64,000 nt of DNA from Candidatus Zixiibacteriota bacterium (GTDB taxonomy: Bacteria > Zixibacteria > MSB-5A5 > WJJR01), in the NCBI GenBank assembly GCA_040752595.1, contig JBFMGX010000004.1, positions 281,440-345,439 of the forward strand. Direction: 5' to 3'. Below, in pieces: positions 17,546-28,299 of this stretch. Each line of letters opens with the position of its first letter. The stretch's first letter is position 1. The notes under the pieces were generated by a model that saw nothing but the letters and a program-made list of their open reading frames with translations, had not been told where the DNA came from and ran no database searches. Made by a program: the position numbers and the translations under genes.

Positions 17546-19273
17546 ATGATGCGCAAGCTGATGCTGCCCGCTCTGGTGCTGTGGCTGATCGTGTCACCGG
17601 CGGCCGCCGCGGCGCGCTCGTTAGCGATCGAGCAGTTCTCCGCTCAAGTCGGCGTCCACAGCGACGGCTCGATTGTCGTGAGCGAGACGATCCGTCTGCG
17701 TTTCACCGGCTCGTGGAACGGCATTTATCGGACGATCCCGATCGACTACCGTACGCCGCAGGGCTTCAACTACAACCTGCGATTGCAGGGGATCGAGGTC
17801 ACCGACGAGGCCGGGAATCCGCTCAAGCGCAAGATCGGCCGGCAACGGCACTACCAGGAGATCAAGATCTGGGTGCCGAATGCCGTCAACGCCGTTCGTA
17901 CAGTCGTCGTCCGCTACCGTGTGCCGAACGCTCTACGTTTCTTCGAAGATCACGACGAGTTGTACTGGAACATCACCGGCGACGAGTGGGAAATGCCGAT
18001 CGAGTCGGCGACCGCCGACATTACCCTGCCTGACGGCGCCTCCGGGCTGCGGGCGCTGGCATTCACCGGCTCGCATGGTTCCAAGTCGCAAGACGCCGAA
18101 GTCACGATCAACGGCAATCGCGTGCAACTTCGAATGCTGCGGCCGCTCGCGTTCCGTGAAGGGTTGACCGCCGTGATCGGCTGGGACAAGGGTGTCGTGC
18201 AGCCGCCCGGGGCGACCGCCCGCATCGCCGACTTCGTGCGTGCCAATTGGCTTCTGGTCATCCCGGTGTTCGTCTTCCCCCTGATGTTCCGGATGTGGTC
18301 GAAGCATGGCCGCGACCCGCGCTTGCGCCCGATCGCTGTACGGTATGACCCCCCAGAGGGATTGACACCTGGTGAAGTCGGGACTCTGGCCGACAACTCG
18401 CCGGATATGCGCGACGTCACCGCGACTTTGGTTGATCTGGCCACGCGCGGCTATGTGGCCATTGAAGAGAAAGATGAACCGAAGCTCTTGGGACTAATGT
18501 CCGGCAAGGACTTCTCATTCCAACTCCTCAAGCCGCTGAGGGAGTGGGACGGCTTGGCGCCGCATGAGTACGCTTTGCTTGATGCCATCTTCGACACAGG
18601 TCAACTGACTTTCGTGCCACTCGATGCGCTGAAGAATCGCTTCTACACCAGACTGCCCGGCATCCGGGACCGGCTGTTCTCGCGGCTGATGGATCGGCGC
18701 TACTACCGTTCCCGCCCGGATCGGGTTAAGGCGTCGTACATTGCCGGCGGATTCCTCGCCGGCGGGATCATCGCCGGTGTCGGCATTGTCTTGAGCGATC
18801 AATGGGGGATGGCCCCGGCGGCGGCAGTGGTCGCCGGAGCGTTGACCGCGCTGATCATCGGCGGATTCGGATTGATCATGCCGGCACGCACCGCTCTTGG
18901 GGCGCAGGCCCTCGAAGGCGTGCTCGGCTTCGAGGAGTTTCTGCGGCGGGTAGAAGGTCCTCGTTTCGATCGCAAGGACATGACGCCATCGTTGTTTGAG
19001 AAATACCTCCCGTATGCCATGGCGCTGAGCGTGGAGCACAGTTGGTCGAGCGCCTTCGATGGCATCGCCAAGCAGCCGCCGCAATGGTATCGCGGGGCTG
19101 TCCCCGGCGGAATCTTCCATCCTGCGCTGTTCGCCACCCGGTTGGGGAGCATGTCGCAGCATACGGCCTCGGTTATGACCTCGGCGCCGCGCGCTCGTGC
19201 CGGACGCTCCGGTTTTGGTGGCGGTGGATTCTCCGGAGGCGGCTTCGGCGGCGGCGGGGGACGGGGATTCTAA
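17546..19273 (+). CDS. DUF2207 domain membrane protein with glycine-rich tail
   Basis: This 575-residue protein starts with a signal peptide (LPALVLWLIVSPAAAAARS). The extracytoplasmic DUF2207 domain follows: FSAQVGVHSDGSIVVSETI and GIYRTIPIDYRTPQGFNYN are typical. One membrane helix lies near residues 233-250 and two more near 400-450. The stretch between has the family's cytoplasmic pattern, RPIAVRYDPPEGLTPGEVG and ATLVDLATRGYVAIEEKD. The tail is the low-complexity GGGGFSGGGFGGGGGRGF common in these proteins. GGGGGTGG precedes the ATG pair at 17546/17549. Pairing with LemA is conserved in many bacteria; the function is unknown. Confidence 0.9.
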   Translation: MMRKLMLPALVLWLIVSPAAAAARSLAIEQFSAQVGVHSDGSIVVSETIRLRFTGSWNGIYRTIPIDYRTPQGFNYNLRLQGIEVTDEAGNPLKRKIGRQRHYQEIKIWVPNAVNAVRTVVVRYRVPNALRFFEDHDELYWNITGDEWEMPIESATADITLPDGASGLRALAFTGSHGSKSQDAEVTINGNRVQLRMLRPLAFREGLTAVIGWDKGVVQPPGATARIADFVRANWLLVIPVFVFPLMFRMWSKHGRDPRLRPIAVRYDPPEGLTPGEVGTLADNSPDMRDVTATLVDLATRGYVAIEEKDEPKLLGLMSGKDFSFQLLKPLREWDGLAPHEYALLDAIFDTGQLTFVPLDALKNRFYTRLPGIRDRLFSRLMDRRYYRSRPDRVKASYIAGGFLAGGIIAGVGIVLSDQWGMAPAAAVVAGALTALIIGGFGLIMPARTALGAQALEGVLGFEEFLRRVEGPRFDRKDMTPSLFEKYLPYAMALSVEHSWSSAFDGIAKQPPQWYRGAVPGGIFHPALFATRLGSMSQHTASVMTSAPRARAGRSGFGGGGFSGGGFGGGGGRGF

Positions 19274-19313
19274 TGAGGGCGTGGCCGCAGTTGTACCCGT
19301 GCCAGATGGAGCA

Positions 19314-19485
19314 GGGGCGAGGCGCTGCCTCGCCCTTCGACCCAACGAACAAGGGCGACCCACCGGGTCGCCCCTACAACCGAGGACATGTGCGGGCGTG
19401 GCCGCGATCTGTGATCGCGGTCCCGCGAAGCGGGACAATCACAACGCGCCGCACGCCGCGATCAGAGATCGCGGGCACACACACC
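19314..19485. repeat. Palindromic repeat cluster upstream of convergent glnA
   Basis: GGGGCGAGGCGCTGCCTCGC (19314 onward), then GGGCGACCC/GGGTCGCCC closing with CCTAC (19357-19377), TCCCGCGAAGCGGGA, and CCGCGATCAGAGATCGCGG near 19457-19475. All are perfect or near-perfect dyads; the last also occurs at 38169 and 59327. Confidence 0.8.
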
Positions 19486-19492
19486 TGCCGCC

Positions 19493-20905
19493 TCAGCTAT
19501 CATAGTACATCTCAAACTCGTACGGCGTCGGGCGGCTGCGGATCTGATCGACGTCCTTGCGTTTGAGCGCCACCCAGCTCTCCAACAAGTCCTCGGTGAA
19601 CACGCCGCCGGCCACGAGGTACTTGTGGTCGGCTTCGAGGGCATTGAGTGCCTTATTTAGCGACGTGGGCAGTTGGTGGATGCGCGCCAGCTCGGTGGCG
19701 GGAAACTGTTCGAGACTGCGGTCCAATGGCGATCCGGGATCGAGCTTGCTCTTGATGCCGTCGATTCCCGCCATCAGCATGGCGGCAAAGGCGAGATAGG
19801 GATTCATCGTGCCGTCGGGGGGACGGAACTCCAAGCGCATCTTCTTGGGGTCGCGCTGGTATCCGGGGATGCGCACGCAGGCGGTGCGGTTGCCGACTCC
19901 GTAGGTCCCGGCGACCGGCGCCTCGAAGCCGGGGACCAGGCGCTTGAATGAGTTGGTCGAGGGATTCGTGAACGCCAAAATCGAGTCGGCGTGCGCCAAC
20001 AGACCGCCGATGTAGTGCAGTCCCAAGCGCGACAAGCGGCAGGTTCCCTTGGCATCGTGGAACAATGACCCCTTGCGGTCGGCGAGGTACTGATGCACGT
20101 GCAGGCCGGAGCCCGGTTCATTGAACAGCGGCTTGGGCATGAAAGTCGCCGACTTGCGCACGCGGAAACACTGGTTCTTGATCATGTATTTCACCAGCAT
20201 CGTCTGGTCGGCCGCTTTCAGAAGAGGGGAGAAGTCGATCTCGATCTCATGCTGTCCGGCGCCGCCGACTTCATGGTGATGGTATTTCAGCCCCACGCCG
20301 GCGGCCGCGAGCAATGTCGCAATCTCCGAGCGCAAGTTGAAGGTCCGATCCAGCGGCGGGGCGACGTGATACCCGCGCTTGTAGGGGATCTTGTACGCCA
20401 GCGCCTCCTGATCGACACCGGCGTTCCAGGCCGCCTCGACCGCTTCGAGGCGATAGAAGGCATGCTCCGGGCGCTGGGAGAAATCGACCCGGTCAAAGAC
20501 ATAAAACTCGAATTCCGGCCCCAAGATGGCGCGGGCTCCCTTCACGACCTTGTCGAGATGGCGTTCGGCGTCGTGGGCCACCCGACGGGGATTGCGCGAG
20601 TACGGGGTGGTTTTCTCGCCGGCATCCATGATGTCCCCGACCATCGACAACGTCGGGCGTTCGAAGAACGGGTCCAGAAAGGCAGACTGTGGATCGGGCA
20701 ACAGGATCATGTCGCCGCGCTCAATCGACGCGAAACCGGGCATCGACGAGCCATCCACGCCAACCCCGGCAGTGAACAAGTTGTCGTTCAGAGAGCTCAA
20801 AGGCAGCGTGACATGATGCCAATGCCCCGGCAAATCGCAGAATTTCAGATCGATGAACTCCGCCCGCACATCCTTCGCCATCTTGACCACTGTCTCGGAT
20901 ACCAT
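19493..20905 (-). CDS. glnA: Glutamine synthetase, type I
   Basis: This 470-residue enzyme condenses glutamate and ammonia using ATP. Conserved blocks are GVGVDGSSMPGF, GPEFEFYVFDR, HHEVGGAGQHEIEIDF (ammonia and metal site), NEPGSGLHVHQYL, FTNPSTNSFKRLVPGFEAP and RIPGYQRDPKKMRLEFRPPD. The region that carries the adenylylated tyrosine in GSI-beta enzymes (NLYDLPPEE) reads RSLEQFPATE here, with no tyrosine. The ATG at 20905 has GAGGAG about 9 bases upstream. It is transcribed away from the Cys-rich gene. Regulation by adenylylation is unlikely from the sequence. Confidence 0.94.
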   Translation of the reverse strand: MVSETVVKMAKDVRAEFIDLKFCDLPGHWHHVTLPLSSLNDNLFTAGVGVDGSSMPGFASIERGDMILLPDPQSAFLDPFFERPTLSMVGDIMDAGEKTTPYSRNPRRVAHDAERHLDKVVKGARAILGPEFEFYVFDRVDFSQRPEHAFYRLEAVEAAWNAGVDQEALAYKIPYKRGYHVAPPLDRTFNLRSEIATLLAAAGVGLKYHHHEVGGAGQHEIEIDFSPLLKAADQTMLVKYMIKNQCFRVRKSATFMPKPLFNEPGSGLHVHQYLADRKGSLFHDAKGTCRLSRLGLHYIGGLLAHADSILAFTNPSTNSFKRLVPGFEAPVAGTYGVGNRTACVRIPGYQRDPKKMRLEFRPPDGTMNPYLAFAAMLMAGIDGIKSKLDPGSPLDRSLEQFPATELARIHQLPTSLNKALNALEADHKYLVAGGVFTEDLLESWVALKRKDVDQIRSRPTPYEFEMYYDS

Positions 20906-21090
20906 GATTCCCGTCTCCTCACGACGCATCAACGGGCGCCGTGGTGGCAATATAAGCAGACGGCATCCGCAGGACTTCGGCGGAACTCAGGTCTCGGGGC
21001 CCCTTGACGGCGGCGTCGGCGTCAGAATCGGCTGTCCACGCCTCGCGCGAGGGGGGCGTACGCGCAAACAGGAGCATAACCATCTCGTTT

Positions 21091-21117
21091 TGACAAGATG
21101 AAAAGTACATCTTGACA
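21091..21117. promoter_or_regulatory. Imperfect dyad with two TTGACA boxes upstream of the Cys-rich gene
   Basis: TGACAAGATG (21091-21100) and CATCTTGACA (21108-21117) form an imperfect dyad around AAAAGTA. TTGACA occurs at 21090 and 21112, possibly -35 hexamers, but no good -10 was found. The site lies about 100 bases before the start of the Cys-rich gene and about 185 from that of glnA. It could be an operator. Confidence 0.3.
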
Positions 21118-21219
21118 ACTGTTGTCGGCGAGGTGATCTTTGGAATAGTCCGTGTCGGGGTCAGTGGCAATGTCGGCGGCCCCGGGGTCTTCCAACACTA
21201 CCCACCGAGGAGGTGGTTT

Positions 21220-24200
21220 ATGGTCACCATCCGTGGTGAACCGCGCCGTTCAGCGACGGGGCAAGCGATATCCTGTCTTGGTCCTCCCGCTGTCGTCGCG
21301 GCAGTAATGGTCCTCGTCTGTCTTGCCCTCGCTCCTTTCGGTGCCGCGCGTGCGGCATCCGATCCTCAACCCTCTCCGCTCTTCGCGCGCAGTTTGCAGC
21401 AGTCGATCCAAAAGTTTGACGATCAGGGAGTTGCGGCTCCAGTCGCACGGCCGGCCGGGAACGGTTTGGCCCTTGCGGCACGACCTGCGGGAGCGGATAC
21501 TCTGCCGACGATGGCCGGGTTCCCGACCTGCGCCGGGATGCAGACCTGCCCCGGCACCGCCAGTTGCGGTGGAACATCGACCTGCCCGGGGACGACGACC
21601 TGTGGGCAGACCTGTATGGGAACAGCCACCTGCACTGGCACCGCCACGTGCGGTTTGGCGACCTGCCCCGGGCTGTTCACCTGTGTGGGCTCAGTGACCT
21701 GTACCGGTTCGGGCACATGTGACGCTTCGGCGACCTGCGTCGGCCAGACAACGTGTGGCGGGAGCACCTGCCAGGGGACGTTTACCTGTCCCGGTACACT
21801 CACGTGTCCCGGAACCATGACATGCGACGGGTCCGCGACGTGCGGCTGGTATCCGACCTGCATGGGGTATTCATCGTGTTTGGTCGACTGCAATCCGACG
21901 ATGCAGGGGATGTCCACGTGCCAGGGCTCATCGACTTGTCCCGACGCACCGACTTGCAGCGGCGCTTCGACATGCCAGGGAACATACACATGCATGGGTT
22001 CGGCGACGTGTCCCAGCACGCCCACGTGCCCCGGGCCGGCGACCTGCATTGGCTATGTCACGTGCACACCCGGTCCTACGTGTGATGCCGCGCCGACCTG
22101 CTATGACGTGGTGTGCCGGCCGACCATGCCGGGGATGATGACCTGCCAATACAACTACACTTGCCCGGGGGCGTACACCTGCCCTGGTCAGAGCACATGC
22201 CACGGGACTGAGACCTGTGACGGCCATCTGACCTGTACGTATGGTCCGACCTGTAGCGGGACTGCCGGTCCCACTTGCTCGAGCGAGCCCACCTGCCCCC
22301 ACACTGAGACTTGCTGGGGCCAGGCGACCTGTCAGGGCGCGCCGACGTGTCCCGGATCGGAGACTTCGGCCGGATCGCCCACGTGTATTGGGACCAGTAC
22401 CTGTGAAAGTGGGCCAACGTGCTATGGTTTCCCGACTTGCAATGGCTCACCGACGTGCTTCGTGACGTGTGACATCACCTGTGCGTCGCATGCGACCTGC
22501 GACGGCACGCCGACATGCAGCCCCGGCACAACGTGCATCGACTTCCCGACCTGCTATGGCGAATCGACCTGCGGGACGCCGACCTGTCCCGGTGTGGCCA
22601 CGTGTCCGGGCTACACAACCTGTGCGGGTTCAGAGACGTGCCCTGACATGTCGACCTGCCATGGATACACGACCTGCGACGGGTACCTGACATGTACCAC
22701 AGGCCCAACCTGCGGCGGTGACATCGGTCCGACCTGCGCCGGAGAGGCAACCTGTGAAGGGTCGTTGACCTGCTGGTACACACAGACATGCCATGGATTC
22801 CCGACCTGTCCGGAGTGGCCGACATCACCGGGATATCCCACCTGTGAAGGCTCGTTCACCTGTTACAGTGCGTACACGACATGCGCGGGTCAACCCACAT
22901 GCCAGCCGGCCTTCCCATGCGAGCCGACCATGCCGGGAATCCCGACTTGCGCCGGGTACGAAACCTGCGAAGGCACTTTCACGTGCTTCGGGACCCCCAC
23001 CTGCAAGAACATGTCGACCTGCCCTGGCGCTGAAACCTGCGATGGGACGAGCACCTGCGTCGGCGGCGTGACTTGCATGCACATCGCCACCTGCCCCGAT
23101 CAGCCGACCTGCAAAGGGTACATGACCTGCTACCGCAATATCACCTGCGCCGGCGGGGCCACACCGACCTGCAATCCCGAGCCGACCTGCAGTTGGTCGG
23201 TGACCTGCACCGGCAGCACGACATGTCCTGGTACCGAGACCTGTATTGGTGCCAACACCTGTCCGGGGGCGCCCACTTGCACCGGCACCATGACCTGCTC
23301 ACCCGATGGGTCCACCTGTATGGGGAGCCCGACCTGTGTCGGCAGCACAACGTGTGCCGGCTCAGGAACATGCCCGGGAGCGCCGACGTGCGATCCGATC
23401 GAGACCTGCGACGGCATGGTGACCTGCGCGGGCACGGTGACTTGCGTCGGCGAGATGACCTGTCCCGGTTGGGAGACCTGCCGCGGTACCGTGACTTGCG
23501 ACATCACGTGCGACGGGGCGACGACCTGTCCAGGCACCTCGACCTGTGCGGGTACGGAATCGTGCATCGGAACCACGACCTGTCCCGGCACGAGTACGTG
23601 TCCTGGTGAGTTGACCTGCACCGGGACCGGAACCTGTCCGGGTGATCCGAGTTGCGGCGACGTGACCTGCGCCCCGCAACCGACCTGTGACCAGGATCCG
23701 TCTTGCTGGGGCGGCGCAACCTGCGTCGGCGCCAACACCTGTCCGGGAACAGCCACGTGTGCAGGATTCTCCTGCCCGGGCGGACCGACCTGCACCGGCG
23801 TTTTGACGTGTCCGGGCGGTACGACCTGCGACGGGACCTCGACCTGCAGGGCGGCGGTGACCTGCCCCGGAGCGCCGACATGCTACGGGACCGCAACGTG
23901 TGCCGGCGGACTGACCTGTGAGCAGAATCCCACGTCACCAGGGTATCCGACGTGTGAAGGGTCGACCACTTGCATCCCGGCCATAACATGCGATCCGACG
24001 CCGACATGCAGCCAATTCCCGACGTGCGGCTACTACTACACGTGTCCCGGGTGGATGACCTGTGGAGGACCAGGTACACCGACGTGCGATGGGACGCCAA
24101 CCTGCACTTTTGGTTCGACCTGCCCAGGAACCCCGACATGCATGATGACTGAGACCTGCGTGCAGCCAACATGCCCAGGTGGAATGACCTGTCCGGAGGG

Positions 24201-24885
24201 CACGACCTGTGTCGGCTTCATCACCTGCGAGGGCATGACGACCTGTCACTACACGGCGACCTGCTCCGGTTACTTCACCTGCGAGCAATCTCCGACGTGT
24301 GACGGCTTCCCGACCTGTCCGGGGTCAATGACCTGCATGGGCACGGCGACTTGCGGCGGCGGAGTGACCTGCGACGGGTCCGCAACGTGCGTGGGACCGA
24401 CCTGCGGCGGTGAGGCGACCTGCACCGGCGGGGCCACCTGCAACTACCAGCCGACCTGCTGGAACATCATTACCTGCCCCGGCTGGACAACCTGTCCGGG
24501 GACGGCGACCTGTGCGCCGGAAGCGACCTGTCCGGGGATTCCGACCTGCGGCGGTTACACGACCTGTCTGCCAATGCCGGAGTGCTTCCAGTGCTCGTGC
24601 CCGTGCCACGGCGATCCGGTGTGCGACGGCGTACCCAACGTTCAGGATGTGGTGGCGACGGTCAATGTCGCGTTCCGCGGCGGCGCGCCGACCTACGATC
24701 CGACGTGTGTTCAGGGGAATCCGGCGCAGCGCACCGACCTGAACTGTGACGGGGTCTGCACGGTGCAGGATGTCGTGCGCATGGTCAATGTGGCGTTCCG
24801 GGGTTATGCTCCGGCGACGCAAATCTGCGACCCGTGCGCCTGCAACCCCTACCCGACCAACTGCCCACCTCTGCCGCCTGATTGA
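21220..24885 (+). CDS. Exported giant cysteine-hexad repeat protein with dockerin-like tag
   Basis: This 1221-residue protein starts at 21220, after GAGGAGGTGG. A signal segment (AAVMVLVCLALAPFGAARA) ends near residue 46. A linker of about 50 residues rich in Ala, Pro and Arg follows. From about residue 100 to 1125 the chain is made of short units [T/S]-C-x-G-x-x, for example TCPGTATCxG and TCTGSGTCDAS, with cysteine usually every sixth residue and occasional 4- or 5-residue steps; by length about 170 cysteines are expected. A few units have Ser for Cys (PTSPGYPTCEGS occurs twice). The last 97 residues are the CPCHGDP/DVV tag. Regular Cys spacing of six resembles disulfide-stapled beta-solenoids such as the Tenebrio antifreeze protein, but no function is recognised. 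A strong terminator follows. Confidence 0.9.
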   Translation: MVTIRGEPRRSATGQAISCLGPPAVVAAVMVLVCLALAPFGAARAASDPQPSPLFARSLQQSIQKFDDQGVAAPVARPAGNGLALAARPAGADTLPTMAGFPTCAGMQTCPGTASCGGTSTCPGTTTCGQTCMGTATCTGTATCGLATCPGLFTCVGSVTCTGSGTCDASATCVGQTTCGGSTCQGTFTCPGTLTCPGTMTCDGSATCGWYPTCMGYSSCLVDCNPTMQGMSTCQGSSTCPDAPTCSGASTCQGTYTCMGSATCPSTPTCPGPATCIGYVTCTPGPTCDAAPTCYDVVCRPTMPGMMTCQYNYTCPGAYTCPGQSTCHGTETCDGHLTCTYGPTCSGTAGPTCSSEPTCPHTETCWGQATCQGAPTCPGSETSAGSPTCIGTSTCESGPTCYGFPTCNGSPTCFVTCDITCASHATCDGTPTCSPGTTCIDFPTCYGESTCGTPTCPGVATCPGYTTCAGSETCPDMSTCHGYTTCDGYLTCTTGPTCGGDIGPTCAGEATCEGSLTCWYTQTCHGFPTCPEWPTSPGYPTCEGSFTCYSAYTTCAGQPTCQPAFPCEPTMPGIPTCAGYETCEGTFTCFGTPTCKNMSTCPGAETCDGTSTCVGGVTCMHIATCPDQPTCKGYMTCYRNITCAGGATPTCNPEPTCSWSVTCTGSTTCPGTETCIGANTCPGAPTCTGTMTCSPDGSTCMGSPTCVGSTTCAGSGTCPGAPTCDPIETCDGMVTCAGTVTCVGEMTCPGWETCRGTVTCDITCDGATTCPGTSTCAGTESCIGTTTCPGTSTCPGELTCTGTGTCPGDPSCGDVTCAPQPTCDQDPSCWGGATCVGANTCPGTATCAGFSCPGGPTCTGVLTCPGGTTCDGTSTCRAAVTCPGAPTCYGTATCAGGLTCEQNPTSPGYPTCEGSTTCIPAITCDPTPTCSQFPTCGYYYTCPGWMTCGGPGTPTCDGTPTCTFGSTCPGTPTCMMTETCVQPTCPGGMTCPEGTTCVGFITCEGMTTCHYTATCSGYFTCEQSPTCDGFPTCPGSMTCMGTATCGGGVTCDGSATCVGPTCGGEATCTGGATCNYQPTCWNIITCPGWTTCPGTATCAPEATCPGIPTCGGYTTCLPMPECFQCSCPCHGDPVCDGVPNVQDVVATVNVAFRGGAPTYDPTCVQGNPAQRTDLNCDGVCTVQDVVRMVNVAFRGYAPATQICDPCACNPYPTNCPPLPPD
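21520..24590 (+). repeat. Tandem approximately 18-bp coding repeats (TCxGxx units)
   Basis: The DNA repeats follow ACCTGYnnnGGnnnnnn with silent variation, so units are diverged rather than freshly duplicated. Rarer longer-range echoes exist: PTMPG/PTMQG blocks near 21895, 22122 and 22929, and TC-GPTC-x-GPTC blocks near 22240 and 22700. The repeat leaves long open shadow frames on the opposite strand (QVxVPGQV-like) that are not genes. Confidence 0.9.
24592..24882 (+). other. Dockerin-like C-terminal tag, copy 2
   Basis: This tag ends the Cys-hexad protein. Half repeats are VCDGVPNVQDVVATVNVAF and LNCDGVCTVQDVVRMVNVAF, each followed by RG, then CDPC and a proline-rich end (PTNCPPLPPD). It matches the copies at 7074, 29246 and 34717 although the proteins upstream are unrelated. 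Confidence 0.88.
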
Positions 24886-24908
24886 CCAACTTGGTCGGCC
24901 GAAACACA

Positions 24909-24941
24909 ACGGGGCATCCCAATCGGGATGCCCCGTTCTTC
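24909..24941 (+). terminator. Rho-independent terminator of the Cys-hexad gene
   Basis: A perfect 12-bp stem (ACGGGGCATCCC / GGGATGCCCCGT) with an AATC loop lies 23 bases after the stop codon and is followed by TCTTCT. Confidence 0.85.
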
Positions 24942-24971
24942 TGTGCACACAGTCGACTGTGTTCCATGTGC

Positions 24972-25178
24972 CACTGACCTTGGTCAGTGTCGTCTCCTCC
25001 ATCTGGAGAGCAGGACGATCCGTGCAGGCGATGGCTGCCCGAGCTGGAGCGGTCAGTTCGTCAACGTCGCCACTGACCAAGGTCAGTGGCACACACGCGT
25101 CTGCAACGAACGTGGCACTGACCAAGGTCAGTGGCACACACGCGTCTGCAATGAACGTGCCACTGACCTTGGTCAGTG
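24972..25178. repeat. GACCAAGGTC palindromes with a 45-bp tandem array
   Basis: The 18-bp dyad CACTGACC(TT or AA)GGTCAGTG occurs at 24972, 25071, 25116 and 25161. The last three are spaced exactly 45 bases, with the conserved spacer GCACACACGCGTCTGCAA between them. The AA and TT versions are reverse complements, so the dyad inverts between copies. Related palindromes with a shared core lie at 62628 and near 62700. The array fills the 330-base gap between two convergent genes. Confidence 0.88.
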
Positions 25179-25216
25179 GCACACGTATTTCGGCTCACCC
25201 AACGCCGTCTGAATGA

Positions 25217-27391
<2,175 letters not shown>

Positions 27392-27584
27392 TTTCGGCCT
27401 CCTTTTGGACCAAGAAAGATACAACGCCCCATTCTGCGAGTAAATCCACCGTCCGTTCGCCATGGCCCAGTTTTTTGACACTTTGGCCCCAGGGCAATCC
27501 CTTGTCTGTCGGGGTGGTATTGCCTAACCTGTCGGTTGAAACAGGCGATGACGATCCAGAACGGGAAACCCGAAGGAGACGGCG

Positions 27585-28055
27585 ATGAAAGGCAACGAGC
27601 AGGTGATCAAGACGCTCAACGCCATGCTGGCCGATGAGCTGACTGCGGTCAATCAATACATGGTGCACTCGGAGATGTGCGACAACTGGGGATACGAACG
27701 GCTGCACAAGGCGATCGAGAAGCGGGCGATCGAGGAAATGAAGCACGCGGAACGCTTGATTGCCCGCATTCTGTTCCTGGAAGGCCAGCCGGTGGTCAAC
27801 CGACTCGGAGACATCCGCATTGGCCATGATGTCGAAGCCCAGTTCGTCATCGACCAGCAGTCCGAGACGGGCGCGGTCGCGGCCTATAATGCCGCGATCA
27901 AGCAGGCCGTGGAATTGGGTGACAACGGCAGCCGCGAGTTGCTGGAGTCGATTCTCAAAGACGAAGAGAATCACCTCGACTGGCTGGAAGCTCAATTGGA
28001 TCAAATCCGGCACATGGGTGTCAAGACCTACCTGACGGAACAGGTGGATGAATAG
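27585..28055 (+). CDS. bfr: Bacterioferritin
   Basis: This 156-residue four-helix ferritin stores iron in a 24-mer cage. The ferroxidase ligands are all present: E18, E51, H54, E94, E127 and H130. The heme-ligating methionine M52 is in EEMKHAERLIARILFLEG. The N-terminus KGNEQVIKTLNAMLADELTA is canonical. AAGGAG precedes the start. It is a single gene; no bacterioferritin-associated ferredoxin is adjacent. No recognisable Fur box was found in the 190-base gap shared with the S46 gene. Confidence 0.96.
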   Translation: MKGNEQVIKTLNAMLADELTAVNQYMVHSEMCDNWGYERLHKAIEKRAIEEMKHAERLIARILFLEGQPVVNRLGDIRIGHDVEAQFVIDQQSETGAVAAYNAAIKQAVELGDNGSRELLESILKDEENHLDWLEAQLDQIRHMGVKTYLTEQVDE

Positions 28056-28065
28056 CGAGAGGGAA

Positions 28066-28291
28066 CTGTAGGGGCACAGCGTGCTGTGCCCGAATCGTGT
28101 GTCCCTCGACGATGTTGACGGGCACGGCCCCTCGGCTCCGCTCGGGATCTGCGACACGCCGTGCCTGTACACAGGACATATTCGACGAGGGAATCGCAAA
28201 CAAGGGGCTTCAGCCCCTTGCCGTCCGTGACTGGCACGAATTGAGGACAGGGGGCTTTCAGCCCCCTGATGGTGGGCAAAGCCCGCCTACG
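28066..28291. repeat. Palindromic repeat cluster between bfr and the SDR gene
   Basis: GTAGGGGCACAGCGTGCTGT then GCCC (28068-28091); GGGGCTTCAGCCCC (28203 onward); GGGGGCTTTCAGCCCCC (28243-28260); and GTGGGCAAAGCCCGCC with CTAC (28270-28289). All four are members of families seen in other gaps. Confidence 0.8.
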
Positions 28292-28299
28292 ATCATCAC

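Noticed and set aside
23130-23795. Minus-strand frames rich in QVxVPGQV within the Cys-hexad gene
   Set aside because: They mirror the coding repeat on the plus strand; no start signals or signal peptide of their own.
24972-25178. CRISPR array
   Set aside because: Only three phased units, and the spacers are nearly identical, the opposite of CRISPR spacers; no cas genes.
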